Both the position numbers and the translations under genes were made by a program. Shown piece by piece: positions 46,488-58,564 of a stretch of DNA of 64,000 nt; the stretch's first letter is position 1, and each line of letters begins with the position of its first letter. Under the pieces are notes generated by a model. The model saw nothing but the letters and a program-made list of their open reading frames with translations. It did no database searches and was not told where the DNA came from. The stretch covers positions 22,836,527 through 22,900,526 of the forward strand of contig OX485808.1 of NCBI GenBank assembly GCA_950295325.1, written 5' to 3'. This DNA is from Polytrichum commune (taxonomy: Eukaryota; Streptophyta; Polytrichopsida; Polytrichales; Polytrichaceae).

Positions 46488-47589
46488 AGGTTTCCAATTT
46501 TTGAGCTAGCACTTTGAGGGAAGCATGGCTATCAAATAAGCGGGTTGTGATGGTGACCCGGGGTTTCCAAAAGGTTGTGAGGCTCAAATTGGAACAAAGA
46601 TCATGTTTAAATGGAATTTGACCGTACCATTGGTTCTAATGACAATGGTGGGCATGATGGTGGATTCGGTAAGGAAAATGGTGGAGTCCTTTGAAAGGGC
46701 TCCCGCACGCCTCAAAAAGCATTTGGGGCCTAGAATACCGAATGCACCCAAAACCTTGGAGGGCATTAATGTTGGATTGAAATTCCAATTCGAAATGCTT
46801 GGAAGGTATTGATGTTGGAATGAATTTGGTGCTAATGAGGCACCCGGGGCCTCTTAAGGCCTATGTGCGCTATTCAAACGCACAAATGAAGGATACACCT
46901 AAAACGGACGAGCTTTCTAAGAAATGCATCCTTTTAGGTGGGGTTTTAAAAGCGGGTGGTGGATGCCTTGTTTAAGTCCCTAAGGCTTCTTGAGGACATG
47001 GTGGGGACCATCAAGTTTGCAAGAGCATTGAAGCCGATGGTCCCAAAGAGAAGTTTGGCGGCGCATCACCACAAGTGGCTTTAGCCAAAGTAGGTCCCAA
47101 AGAAATGAGTGCAAATTGTTTGGTCCATTTTACTTAGGCAAAACATGTTGGTGCCGCGGACGGAATGTTGAAAGGTGGCTTTATGCTTCCAAAGCAAATC
47201 ATACTTGTGCCGCGGACGGAATGTTGGGAGGTGGGTTTGTCCTACCAAGGCAATTCATGTTCGTGCCGCGGACGGAGTGTGGGAAGGTGGCTTTGTGCTA
47301 CCAAGGCAAAACATGTTTGTTTTGCGGACAAACTATTAGAAATTGGTTTTGTGGCGCCAAACCAATTTGTCCCGCGGACGAAATGTTTAAAGTTGGCTTT
47401 GCGGACCAAGCCAAGCCAAGTTGCCGAGGACCGAATGTAAGACGATGGCATTGTGGCCAAGGCTAGTAGCCTTAAGCCAAGGCCAAATCTTTTGTACCTT
47501 GAGGCTCAATGAATGGGAGAAATGTCTCATGTGTTGACAAAGAGGCTACCACTCCTTCTTGAGCCCAAAACTCACAAGGGAGTTGGGGC
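46488..47589 (+). other. leader and position of gag, no recognisable gag
   Basis: Where gag should lie there is only a short plus frame (46603-46812) of unknown type and a tandem repeat block. I see no CCHC zinc knuckle and no long ORF. Gag is therefore lost or replaced. Confidence 0.6.
47151..47450 (+). repeat. tandem repeats of 51-56 bp in the retroelement
   Basis: A GTGCCGCGGACGGA-type phrase starts at 47151, 47207, 47263, about 47318, about 47369 and about 47420. The spacing drops from 56 to 51 bp. The units become more diverged to the right. Spacing is not a multiple of three, so this is not a conserved protein repeat. Confidence 0.85.
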
Positions 47590-47979
47590 TTGCCGATTGA
47601 TAGAGAAAGCAAGCCCACCAAGGTGCGGTTTGGAAAGGGCGAACCGCATGAGACAAAGGAGGCCGCGATGCATGTAACCTTTCAATGTGGGACATTGGAT
47701 TTTTGTCAAAATTTTACACCATGTGAAATAGATGAAATGCATGTCATTGTGAAGGCCGCCTACTTTGAAACTCACATGACAGATGTGAGGTGCAAGCCGG
47801 TGAGCTTGCGGTGCATTATGATGTGTCATAATGGCAAAGAATTGAAGTTCAAATTGACAAGGACTCCTATGGTAGGAGGACCCAAGTTGAATTTGGTCTT
47901 AATGGACCAAATGAAAAATAGAAAACATAATGGTCGTGGTTCAATTGGAGCAACTCCAAGGAATGTATGGGGAGGCTAG
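47590..47979 (+). pseudogene. protease/linker-like pol segment
   Basis: A plus frame of 129 codons with VTFQCGTLDFCQNFTPCEID and, downstream, MMCHNGKELKFKLTRTPMVG. The layout recalls the C-terminal part and downstream linker of Ty3 retropepsins. A catalytic DTG/DSG triad is not visible. Tentative. Confidence 0.45.
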
Positions 47980-47999
47980 GAAAGATGGGCCTCCTCCAA

Positions 48000-48290
48000 A
48001 CCACATTGGTGGGATGTTGGTGAGATACAAGGATGTATTCACCAATGTGTTGCCCAAAAAGTTACCGCCAAGAAGTGAAAAATAACTTTGCTCAACGAGA
48101 GATTGAGTTCTTGAGGTATGTGGTGACAAAGGAAGTTGGTGGACGAACATGAAGAATGTCAAGGCAATCCAAGAAGAGAATTGGCCCTTGATTCAAGAAA
48201 AGGGCTTAGGTCATTTGTTGGCCTAGACAACTACTACCACCACTTCATTCATGGTTTTTCTAAGGTTGCTAGAACCTTAGTCAACATGTT
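48000..48290 (+). pseudogene. reverse transcriptase edges with the catalytic core deleted
   Basis: At 48010-48080 the frame reads like the segment just before reverse transcriptase (YKDVFTNVLPKKLPPRSE). It is followed within about 15 nt by the thumb-side motif AQREIEFLRYVVT (about 48094). Then come VKAIQEE and LRSFVGLDNYYHHFIHGFSK. About 150-200 residues, including the YxDD palm, are absent. Frames shift between pieces. Confidence 0.8.
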
Positions 48291-48296
48291 GGAAAA

Positions 48297-49190
48297 AAAT
48301 GGCTATCCCAAGAGTGGGATGAGCCTTGCCACCAAGCCTTTGGGGAGCTCAAGAGTAAGTTCTCTTCACAACATGTGGTTAAGTTTCCGGGTTTTCATGA
48401 GCATGTTGAGGTGCACATGAAGGCGAAGGATTTTACCATTGGCGGATGTTGATCCAAGATGGATGACCATTGCTTATAGGAGCATTAAGCTCCATGGTTG
48501 TAGAAGCTTGTCCAACTTGTGCAAGAGATGGCTATCCCAAGAGTGGGATGAGCCTTGCCACCACGTCTTTGAGGGGCTTAAGACCAAGTTCCTCTTTACC
48601 ACCCGTGTTCAAGTTCGCGGAGCTTGAAAAACCTTTTGAGGTGCATACGGGGGGCGAGTGACTTTACCATTGGCGGATGTTGATCCAAGATGGGTGACCA
48701 TTGCATATGAAAGCAATAAGCTTAATGGTTGTCGAACCTTGTTCGGCTTGTGCAAGAAATGGCTATCCCAAGAGTGGGATGAGCCTTGCCACCAAGTCCT
48801 TGAGGAGCTTAAGACCAAGTTCTCTACGCCGCCCGTGCTCAAGTTCGCGGACTTTGACAAACCTTTTGAGGTGCATACGGGGGCGAGCGACTTTACCATT
48901 GGCGGATGTTGATGCAAGACGTATGGCCATTGCATATGGGAGCATGAAGGTCCATGATTGTCCGACCTTGTCCAACTTGTGAAAGAAATGGCTATCCCAA
49001 GAGTGGGATGAGCCTTGTCACCAAGTCCTTGGGGAGCTTAAGACTAAGTTCTCTTCGCCGCCCGTGCTCAAGTTCGCCGAGTTTGATAAACCTTTTAAGG
49101 TGCATACGGGGGTGAGTGACTTTGCCAATGGTGGATTATGCATAAGATGGATGGCCATTGCATATGGGAGTATGAAGCTCGATGGTTGTC
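48297..49190 (+). repeat. four tandem copies of a 229-231 bp RT/RNase H junction segment
   Basis: Copies start at 48297, 48526, 48757 and 48986. Each contains GGCTATCCCAAGAGTGGGAT, then a frame reading like WDEPCHQVLEELKTKF, KFADFDKPFEVHTGASDF and TIGG. These are the end of Ty3 reverse transcriptase and the start of RNase H. The period is not a multiple of three, so copies fall in different frames and the array cannot encode one protein. Confidence 0.9.
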
Positions 49191-49500
49191 AAAGAAGACA
49201 ACCAACTCATAACAAAGAACTTCTTTGTCGTAGTGCATTGCTTGAAGATGTGGCGACACTATTTGGGGTTGCACAAACCAAAGGTCTACATGGACAATGT
49301 GCCCTAAAAGAATTTTGACATACAAGCGCAAGTGAGCGCCAAGTCATTGCGGTGGCATGATAGTTTGGCGCTTATGTAGGTGGATTTGATCCACAAACCG
49401 GACCGTGGAAATGTGGTGCCGGATGCGCGAAGTAGACCGGAAGAGTTCCAAGCAATGAGAACCATCCAAACCTTGTGGCTAATGTGTGCCGGCGAAGGAA
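49191..49500 (+). pseudogene. RNase H remnant and connection to integrase
   Basis: After the array come RRQPTHNKELL, then (frame-shifted) SAKSLRWHDSLALM and PDRGNVVPDARSR. These match the usual Ty3 RNase H end (PTH.KELL, ..RW..L, ..N.VADALSR). Stops and frameshifts interrupt it. Confidence 0.7.
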
Positions 49501-49563
49501 ACTTGTGATGCAAGATACGGGAGGGGTAAATTAACTACCCCAAAGCACAAAAGCTTTTAGGTG

Positions 49564-50536
49564 AGCTTCGCAAGAGCAAGGTGCTCAAAGAGGTTAAGTT
49601 GGTGGACGGATTGTTCAAGTGCAAGCAAAGTTGGGTGTATGTGCCACAAGGCAAGTTGAGGCTATCGGTTTTGAAGCAGGAATATGATAGTCCTATTGCC
49701 GGCCATAGAGGAGAAAAAGAAAACCACCATAGAATGGTGTCAAAGAGGTACCATTGGCGGTGCGTAAAGTTGGATATAACCCACTTTGTGAAGGCGTGAA
49801 TAAAGTGCCAAGTGAACCGAGCCTCTTACCAAAAGCAAGGCGGTTTCTTGCAACCGTGCCTATCCCGTCGGCGCCATGGCATAGTATGTGCATGGACTTG
49901 ATCACAAGTTTGCCGGAGTCACATGGGTATGATGCCATCTTGTTGATGGTAGAGCGGTTTGCCAAGTTGGTACACATGGTGCCGATTGTGGGAACCGCAA
50001 CCGCGTTGGAGACCGCATAGCCTTTTCTCAAAGGATGGTTGAGGCACCACGGGTTGCCAAGAGTGATTGTGTGGGATCAAGATCCAAAGTTCACAAGTGC
50101 ATTTTCAATGCATTTCTCTAAGGAGGTCGGAATGAAACTAAGGTTTAGCACGGCCTTGCATTCCCAAATGAATGGGAAAGCGGAGCATGTGAATGGAGTC
50201 TTGAAGCAATACTTGAGGAACTTGGTGGGGGCGGACCAAGGAGATTGGGCGGACTATGTGGGTCGAGCGGAGTGTAATTGCAATGTAGCCACGCACTTGG
50301 CTACCAAGGGGTGGTCTTTCGTGGTGGCTTATGGAGTGGATGCGCTCCAACCTATTAACCTAGCTCTCGAGGGGGCACATTCAACACTAGAGTTCAACCA
50401 AGATGGTGAGGACTTGGCCAAGGATGGTAAACAAGTCTTGGAGATGACCAAGTTGTTGGTGGAGAAAGCCCGAAGGTGCTACGGAGTGCAAATCAATGCC
50501 GGAAGACGCGAAGTGGAGTATGAGGTGGGCCAATAA
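49564..50536 (+). pseudogene. integrase, interrupted
   Basis: A zinc-binding domain (AGHRGEKENHHRMVSKRYHW) is followed by KA-stop-IKC. The first Cys of the CXXC pair is thus a TGA (about 49797-49799). A frameshift follows near 49845. The catalytic core runs MDLITSLPES (Asp), VWDQDPKFTS (Asp) and NGKAEHVN (Glu), so the D,D,E residues remain. A TAG at 50018-50020 splits the core. The C-terminal part continues to a stop at 50534-50536. Confidence 0.88.
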
Positions 50537-50985
50537 GGTGTTGTTGAATGTGGACAACTTCACCTTGCCCAAAGGCCTTACTCCAAAAGTTCATGTCCAA
50601 AATAGGAGCTTCGTTTTCCATTGTGGAACAAGTGTTCAAGGACATGTATAAGTTGGAATTACCGCCGGAGATCAAAGTGCATCCGACATTTCATGTCTCA
50701 TTACGAAAGTCATTTTAGGACGACACCTTGTGGCCCGATCACAAGCAAGTGATAGGCCACGTCCCAACCTTGTGGACGTCATTTGGAACATGAGGTAGGA
50801 GGGCATCCTCAAGTGTAGGAAGCCCAAGTGAAAATGAAAGAAAATGTACAAAGGAGTACTTGGTGAAATGGTGAGGATACCATTAGAAAGAAACCGCTTG
50901 CGTGGCGGCAAGAGACATGGTGAACACCAATGAATTGGTGAAGCACTTTGAAGAAACTAAGGCTAAGGATTCCAATAAAATGAAG
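50537..50985 (+). pseudogene. integrase tail and chromodomain remnant
   Basis: The segments NVDNFTLPKGLTPK, YKLELPPEIKVHPTFHVS and then KEYLVKW, with MVNTNELVKHFEE after two in-frame stops, match the integrase tail and C-terminal chromodomain of plant chromoviruses. That domain directs insertion to particular chromatin. It is inactive here because of stops. Confidence 0.75.
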
Positions 50986-51798
50986 CGTAGGCATTGATGA
51001 GGACATCAATCTCCTTTAGTGGGGGAGAGACGCTAGTAGCACACTTAGCTTCGAGGTTAATTACTCCACAACATGAACTTGTTCTTTGGCTTGAGGGAAT
51101 AAAGTCCAAACTTTAGTGGTGCAAAGAGAAAAGTATGAGATGAGGTCCTAGTCTTGTACTTGTGCTTGGTTACTGGAAGAGGGGGAATAGATATGCCAAA
51201 CTAGGTTGGGTAAGCCGAGTAATTGGGGGCCATGGCTTGGAGGGGCCTTGGATAAAACCAAGAAACTTCTTAGTTGTGGGCTTGTCCGGGCGGGGACAAG
51301 GTGATGGCGCGTGCTCATAAAAGTGCTACCCGCGAGCTAACGAGAGTTGGCGCATGGGAGTCATGAACCCATGTCTCGAAAGAGCAAAGTGGGAACCGAG
51401 TCGGGCGGGACTTGGCATCACCCCCGTGCGATCGAGGCGTGGCTTAACAATGGAAAGCCATCTCGGAGTTGCAACCGAGACAACTTAGTGGAAGCGTTGA
51501 GGTCTCGCCTAGATGTGTCATGTTAGGCTAGTGGAGCCTAACGGGGGAGGCTCCAAAGGAGGGGCAACCCAAGTGAGTCCCAAAGTAGGTGGGTCTAGTG
51601 TAGGTTAGGTCCTTGGAGGAGAAATCCAAGGTCGCTAACGGACCACCTAGGAACGACACCTTTGGGACTATGCCAAATTTGAAGATGCATTGTGGGGGTC
51701 GCGCCCTAAGGTAAACACAATGCGGCACCATAGAGGATGGCAACTTGAGAATTGGTGTGCCGACTACGAGTATAGTCGATGAGGGCATCGACTCCGTT
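50986..51798 (+). other. non-coding region before the 3' LTR
   Basis: About 800 bp without recognisable protein. It contains a PPT-like TTTAGTGGGGGAGAGACG at about 51013-51030, distant from the LTR. This may be a displaced or central-type purine tract. Confidence 0.5.
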
Positions 51799-51811
51799 TG
51801 GTGGGGGTGAG
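51799..51811 (+). other. polypurine tract
   Basis: TGGTGGGGGTGAG directly precedes the 3' LTR, as expected for the plus-strand primer. It is short and interrupted by T. Confidence 0.7.
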
Positions 51812-52784
51812 TGTCGCGCACCTCTCCATGAGGAGTGCCCGAAACACCATGGGCACAAGGGGGACCCCGGAGTGACACCCGGGACTTGTGGCACCGTTGG
51901 TGAGAGGGCCCAAGTGATCCTAGTGTGGGTGAGGGCCCCGGGCGTGGGGAACGCCTCCCACCCACAGAGACTAGGAGGCACAAGGGTAAGGCCATGAGCT
52001 ATGCGTAGCTCATGGCGTGATGATTCTAGAATGCTCAAGATCACCTCAATCGGAGGTGTGAGCTAGGAGTTATGGCCATTTGAGTGGGGCGCTGTCCCGG
52101 GACAACGCCCTGGTACAGCAGTGCCTGGGAGTGATTCCCGGGACTGCCAAGGTTCAAACAGGCATAACTTCCTCAATACTTGCCCGAATGGGGCAAGTGA
52201 GGAGTCCATCGGCATCTACGTGAAGCGTAGATGAGGATGGAGTGGTTGGTTGTTGGAATCAGACATCATACAAGGAAGTTATGATGGTCTGAAGCTGATG
52301 GGGGCTTCTAGGCCCAGCGGCTAAGGGAAAGTGTCCACTTGGCCCCAACTCTTGGTGGAGAGACAAGAGGTTGGTTGACGGTGGGGTAGGGGCCCCGCGT
52401 AGAGTCCTAGAGGCTTATATGGGTGAGGTGGTGTGGCCTCACCCACCCGATGCCGAACGGCAAGGCCTCCATGGGCAATGGCCCATTGTGAGGCTATAGT
52501 TGCCTAGTATGGTTCGGGTTGTTGTAGTGTTGCTCCGGCAACGCGATGATCAACATGGGATTGGACTTCCATGGATGGAAGTCCACATTGGGGAAATGGG
52601 TTACCGATTAAGGGGTGAGTCCCGAAAGCAAAGTAGGAGGGTTGGTTCCCTCCTATGAACTATTGGTCCGGGGTAAGAGGAGCTATCCATTAGCATGGCG
52701 GAATGCGAAGGGTTAGCGACTCGTAACCTTTGCTAGAATTAAAAATTGGCAAGATTGTTAAGGGACCTAGCAAGGGTTGCGACA
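51812..52784 (+). repeat. 3' LTR (973 bp)
   Basis: Same length as the 5' LTR, with one visible substitution (C at 52194). It is followed by the target duplication ACATG. Confidence 0.97.
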
Positions 52785-52789
52785 ACATG

Positions 52790-54267
52790 TGACCTTTCTA
52801 GTTCGCAACCCATATATGTTAGTTAGTTAGCATGTTCAAATTGGGCGGGGTTTCCCCACCAGATAAGATCACAGTTGTGCATGACTTCACTGGACAAATT
52901 TGGCGACCTTTGAGTGTACAATTCGAAGACCTCAATCAAAGGGTAAATCTCCAAAATTATCATGATTCGGGCCTTCAACTTTGAAGGTGATGGACAAGGT
53001 CTAAATTTCTTTTAAGAAATCCAAATTTTGGGGAAGAGCTCATTTGACAACTATATATTATACTATGGCCAAATTCATAGCCTACAAATTCTTTTGCCCT
53101 GATCCAACTGAGCATCAAATGAAGAATTCCATATATTTTTGTGAAGTTCTCCCTTCCATGAAGTCCCTATTCACATGTCAATCTAACCTTGTCGATGTGG
53201 TCCGGTCAACTCCAATTTTCCACATAAAAAAGTACATAGTAGTGTGGCTCACATATGCATAGTTGGATTTGAGAAAAAACATATTATATTTTGCTACATG
53301 ACTGAAAAATCAAGCATTGGTGCTAGACCTGCCTGAAAGTGGAATGTGAATGCTTGAGCATTATTAGGTGTTAAGTTAGAGGATGAGCGGAAAAGGAACT
53401 GAGAAGTTAAGGTATTTGACATACATGTGGCATCCATATGAACCAAAAAAACTCCAAGATAGAAAAAAAGACTAGGAGTATTGCACATCCCCTCCTTCAA
53501 TACGGTTAGGGGGCCTTTATGTTCACATGTTGAACATTCTCGATCAACTTGTCCTTATTATGCAAGATTTTGAGGGTGTTGATTTTGGGTGCTATCTTGG
53601 TTTAATGTGCTTCTATCTTAAGCTAAAGTGCAGAAAAATATCTGCACAGTAGACAAACAAATGAACTGTACAGTCACGTGTCTAAATACGAACGCCGATT
53701 GGCTGGGACCTGGCAAGAAAGAGTTTTGGCCCTATCACCAATCCTAGGTGGAAAGCTCAGCCCCCGTGGCATCTGATTAGTTGGTCTAATAAACGTGAGC
53801 CGGTGGGCTCACGCCATTGGACGCTTTTTGAGTAACAAGTATGCTTTCCAGGGGTCCAGGGGCCCCAACGCTCAGTGTGGGCCGTCCGTTGCCTCGGCCT
53901 TCTCGACCGTTCGATGGGGCCTAGAACCCCTACTCTCCTCCTCGTGCTCTCTCTTCGGTACAAAGTTCTCGCTCTTGCTCGATCTTCCAGAATCCAAACC
54001 CCATTGTTCGCATCCACCGTTGCCTCCTACTTCGATCTCTCCATCTCTCCGCTGCTGGTGAGCGATCTTGTAATGCCGTCGAGGATTTCCTTCATGTTGT
54101 GGCATTTGGTTGGCTTGACGCCTTCAGATGAAGTTTTGAGGTGGATTGTGTATCTGATGTGTGTTGTTTGTATCTCCGCAGGTGTTTTAATTTGTTAATT
54201 GGCATATTTGGAACCTCTGGTAAATATATGCGTTTCAAATCAACCGTGGTCTAGAAGCTGTGAAACT
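52790..54267 (+). promoter_or_regulatory. flank and 5' region of the first plastid-type gene
   Basis: 52790-53630 holds nothing recognised. Nearer the gene are a G-box-like TCACGTGTC (about 53675) and an inverted CCAAT (GATTGG, about 53697). A leader exon probably ends at CTGCTG|GTGAGC (donor 54058-54059). The leader intron probably ends at an AG just upstream of the ATG (TCTAG, about 54254). The matching gene at 61 kb shows the same donor type. Inferred, no transcript evidence. Confidence 0.45.
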
Positions 54268-55611
54268 ATGGCGTTGTTGCAGAGCTGTTTACTTCAGGGT
54301 GCTTCCCCCTTTGTCGTCGCCCTTAGGGCAGAGGGTTCTGTGAGAAAAACTTCCTCAGTTCATGTGGATGCCAAGCCTGCTTTCTCTTCCTCAATTTGCC
54401 GAGCTTCTGCCGGTAGCAACGGAAGTGCACATGCCCTCCCTCAAGAAGATTGTTCTCCCTCTCCTTTGGTACATTCCATTCTGCCCTTTCTCCTTCTTTA
54501 GAGTAGCATGTTTCGGATGTCATCGGGTCTCGTTTTCTTTACAAGAATTAAACATTCGTTTGTATCATAAAACCTCCAAACAAGCTGCAAATAGCAGTTG
54601 ACTCATCAATAAACTTAGTCTTCTGAGTCCCGTGAACAAGGGTAAATCAGGCATATTTAGGCACATTGGAGTAATTTGTTTTAAAGGAGGCTTGAAGTAG
54701 CCGTTTGTGTAAGTTCATACACTGTTTGTGAGGTTTTAGGATGGATAAGGTGCATTGATGATAACTACAATCATCACACCTCACACTTGTTATTTCATCA
54801 ACTCGGCTAGTAGGTTTAGTTGGGGATACTTGTGATGATGGTTGTAGTTTCTTTGGTTTTATTTTATTATGCACTACACCAATAGGAGGGACGATGATTA
54901 AATTCACTCTCCAACTATAACTACATAACAGTTATGGTTGAATGTGGGCATCAGAACTGTTCGAGTAGTTGTGCGCAAATATCCCTTGAGAGTCCAGAGA
55001 TTAGAGCTAGCACTCGAGGTCATTATGTATACATATTGTGCCAGATTGCAAGCGTGCCCTTTCAAATAGTTGATATGTATATATATAGTATTGATTTATT
55101 TATGTATGTCGTCTCCAGATGTTCAAGGATGAGTCAAATGGTATCGTGTGCTACTATAACGAGAATGGCGAGCTCATGTGCGAGGGTTATGACGAAGGTC
55201 CTCACTTCCAGCCGGAGGCACCAAAGTACTTCACGAGGTACTTCCTGATCCCTGACATGCTAGGCATTGTCAATTGCTTCTCATAATGTGCATTCCATGT
55301 CTATACTGGTTGACCAATCTACTGGCACATGACCATTTCGAATGACATGTGCCAATGGGGCTCTTTAGTATCCTGCTCTATATTACAATTGGGACAGTCG
55401 GTTCTTGCTGGGTTTTACATTGCTTGAGCAACTTAGAATATTGATGTGAATGTATACCTTTTGTCAATGCAGGCGATGGAGAATGTCTCCTCGTGCCATG
55501 CAAAGAAGAGGAACTGGAGACGCGGTGAGATTCAAGTCACATGCAGGAAGAATGACAGAAACACTTAGAGAAGGCGTGGCTGATGAGAGTCTCAATTGTT
55601 CCGAATTGTAG
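54268..55611 (+). CDS. small plastid-type protein, paralog 1 (three exons)
   Basis: Exons 54268-54468, 55119-55237 and 55473-55611, with GT-AG introns, give 152 residues. The N-terminal 45 or so residues are rich in Ser/Ala and poor in acidic residues, ending SSICRAS. This is a plausible chloroplast transit peptide with the (I/V)xA-type cleavage site. The conserved part starts at exon 2: MFKDESNGIVCYYNENGEL, then CEGYDEGPHFQPE. Exon 3 follows: RWRMSPRAMQRRG, DAVRFKSHAGRM and TLREGVADESLNCSEL. I do not recognise a named family. No membrane segment and no catalytic motif are visible. The paralog at 60958-62057 has the same exon sizes (119 and 139 nt for exons 2 and 3) and the same intron phases, so the two arose by tandem duplication. 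Start chosen as the ATG shared with the paralog (MALLQ). Confidence 0.85.
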
Positions 55612-58564
55612 AGTTCTAGTTTAGTTGTTAGGCTTCTACGCGTGCAGATGGTACATATTGTTCATACAATGGTCTCATAAGAGACGGTGAAGTGAAGTGC
55701 ATCGATGAGTCTAGTGACTTATCAGGTAGACCCGAAGATTGTGGCTGATGTAAGAACGTGTATATATATTGTCAAAACACGTGTTATTCTTAGTTTTGGT
55801 TCATTTTGTCCTTTCCTGAAGTGTCACAACACGGTGATTGGATTCGGTGTACCTAGTCAGTGGGATTGTACCAGATGGACTCTTGCTTTGGAATGAAGAC
55901 GCAGCTCATCCATACAGTCGGGTGTTGTAGGCGGACCCAATATTAATCAGTATTTGGAGATCAAAATGAAGCACACCATGTCTATTGGTTACTTTTACAG
56001 GCTGTGACTCACAGTTTGTGCTTATCCTGTGGGAGTATAAAAGTAAAACTGAAAAAAAAAAATTGGAACTTCAAAACAATTATTTATAGACTTTGTGATG
56101 CAATGTCCCCTCTACAACTGCATTGGAGTTAAGTTCCATTCCATATTTGAGAATGTAGGTCTTGAGAGTCTCAAGTCTTTCGTCCAAGTGGATCATCAAG
56201 TTCATATCAGTCGCTATCTCTGCTATTCTAGGGAATGAGCATGTTCAACATCATCTTTGATGTACTTTGGTTCCATAAGGCTTGACATCTCGGACTTTAA
56301 ACTCAAATTCATTTCATACATACAATAGGCACTTTTATGAGAAGTCTAAGTAGATAGAGAAAATTTCATTGCTTCACAACTCCTATTTGCGCACTCATAT
56401 CTTACCTCAAAACACACATCAGGTATGGCAACAATGGTATTCAGAGGAGTGGAAGACATCACAAACCTCTGGCTCCATTTATCAAAATTGAATTCACATT
56501 AGAGTTATTCAAAAAGTAAAGCAGATGAAACCATGGGTTCAGTCCCAGACATTGAGTTTTTGAGAATTAACACAAAGCTGCCCAAGTTTTCTTACCGCAT
56601 AAATTATCATGCACAAGGAGTGGCGTCGGACTATTTAAATTTGGCCTTTTAAGCTTATCCTACTAGGATAGGTAGGCCAAGCTAGCCTTGCCTACGTTGA
56701 TCTAGTATTTAAGTTGTGGGTCCCATGTGCATACCTTGTTTTAGATTCTAAACTTCTCTCAAAGTTTGAGTGGTGGAAAGAGAGACCCAAAATTTGCACC
56801 CAACTCCATAATTAAGCTCCAATACATGACAAGCTAACTCGCTCTTAATAGAAAGTTTTCTCAAAGAAGGATCAAACTCACGGTTACGTCCTCTTTGAGG
56901 GACTGTACAGATAACTCTTAACAATCTCACATTGATTCAATCCCATTGATTTCATCACAGTAAATCACAACACATCAATGCTCATCAAATGTAGAAATGT
57001 GATTTGAAACTTTGTCCCCCCTGTATTCAGTAGTTGCAAGACCTGCTGAATATCAGATTAGCAGTGTGAAGATGAGCAATACTGACGACTCAACGGTAAG
57101 TTAAATGCTCAACACTTCTATCTCGAGATAGACGCAAAGGAGGGTGGTGGAAGAAAGGGGCCCGGATCCAGATTGAGCATTTGGCATGCTGTTCACGCGC
57201 AATGCAACTTGGGTGAGGCAATTGTGGAGGATGTGATTTATTGATGATTCGAAAGGTCAAGAGAATGTCTGAGTCGGATGCGTGGCGTGTTTCCCGTGAG
57301 AAATGTATGCTTTTGTAATCCAAAGGCAGCGCAGGATTCAAAAAAACACAACCAAATTTGGCACTCTTTGTACACACAGCATCGAAATTCGAGAACATTC
57401 CAGGCCACAAGTAAACCCATCTAAATTGTAATTGTTCGTGGAACCAGAAGCGGCTAGGTTCAATGAACCGGAAAAACTGACTGCTAAGTTACAGGTTAAG
57501 TTTGAGAAATAATCGACCCAAAATCCAAGACTTCGGGAAAACTACCAATCGATCTGAAGGAAATTTACAGAATATTCATCTGTTCAAGAAAGAAAGGCCG
57601 ACAGGTTACAACATGTAACTGGTTGGACTTGGAAACACTCGGATCGCGACCGATGATGCTCAGAATCCTCCTCAGACACAAGCTAAGTTGTGGCATATCA
57701 ATTGGATCCCGGAATCGTGATCCATTGAAAAACAGTATACCATCCACTCTCGATTCTTGCATACATCTGAAATATAAGTTACCTATTAAAGAAACAAGGC
57801 CAGCTTTGGGCAACGGACCGGTAGAGCATGCATAGAATCCTTGATGCCAACTTCGAAAACGGAGACCAAATTGGAAGACCGAAAACTTAGTAGGTGTTGT
57901 TCTAGTGCACTGACTAGGTGGATTGCGTGCTTCAACTGCACTGATAATTGTCATTAGGGTTGACCCCATGCTGATTTCGTGATAATCCACATTATTTTGA
58001 GTGTTTATTATCATTGTAACAATACATGTGATTGAAAAAACGGTGGTTGCTATATCGATGAATAAACAAAGTTTCAAGTTTTTGCAATTTGGTTTTGACC
58101 CACGGTGATTTTCACATGTAAAGAATCAACCTGTTCGCGAGGTCGACCTAATTGTACATATCAATGTAGATGGTTTTTGTCGTCTACAAAGATTGTAGAT
58201 TTCAAATCCAGGTTCGTAGATTTCATTAAACATCTAATGAAAGAGAGCTTGTTGTAAGACCATGCAATTCATATAGCGACTTGCCAAATGTGCACTTCAT
58301 TGTGTGCCCACCGGAGAATTTTAATTCAACCATTCCACCTTCAAATGGTTATCCCCCATCATACTCCTCGGATTCCGATTCCTCTCTTAGAGCTAAATTG
58401 TTGATGCATGGAAAAAATAAACCGTTGTTGCCAGAAACCAACAACCATGGGTGTCGGCATTGTCCTAAAAAACTCCCATTCGCTCTTTTGTTATTTGAAT
58501 AGGAGTCTTTAACGTTATCTGCCATATTTCAATAAAGTCATCAATAAAAGGAGAGGAAAATTAT

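Larger units (their letters stand above)
45501..52784 (+). mobile_element. Ty3/chromovirus-type LTR retrotransposon, non-autonomous (7284 bp)
   Basis: A complete insertion: 5-bp duplication ACATG (45496-45500 and 52785-52789), two 973-bp LTRs, an initiator tRNA-Met primer site and a polypurine tract. Internal order is an unassigned region, a protease-like segment, reverse transcriptase fragments, RNase H, integrase, then chromodomain, which is Ty3/chromovirus order. Gag is not recognisable and the reverse transcriptase catalytic core is missing. Stops and frameshifts break every remaining domain, so it cannot move alone. Confidence 0.95.

Noticed and set aside
51528-51995. 155-codon minus frame in and before the 3' LTR
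   Set aside because: Antisense to the LTR; a related frame appears in the 5' LTR only because the LTRs are identical.
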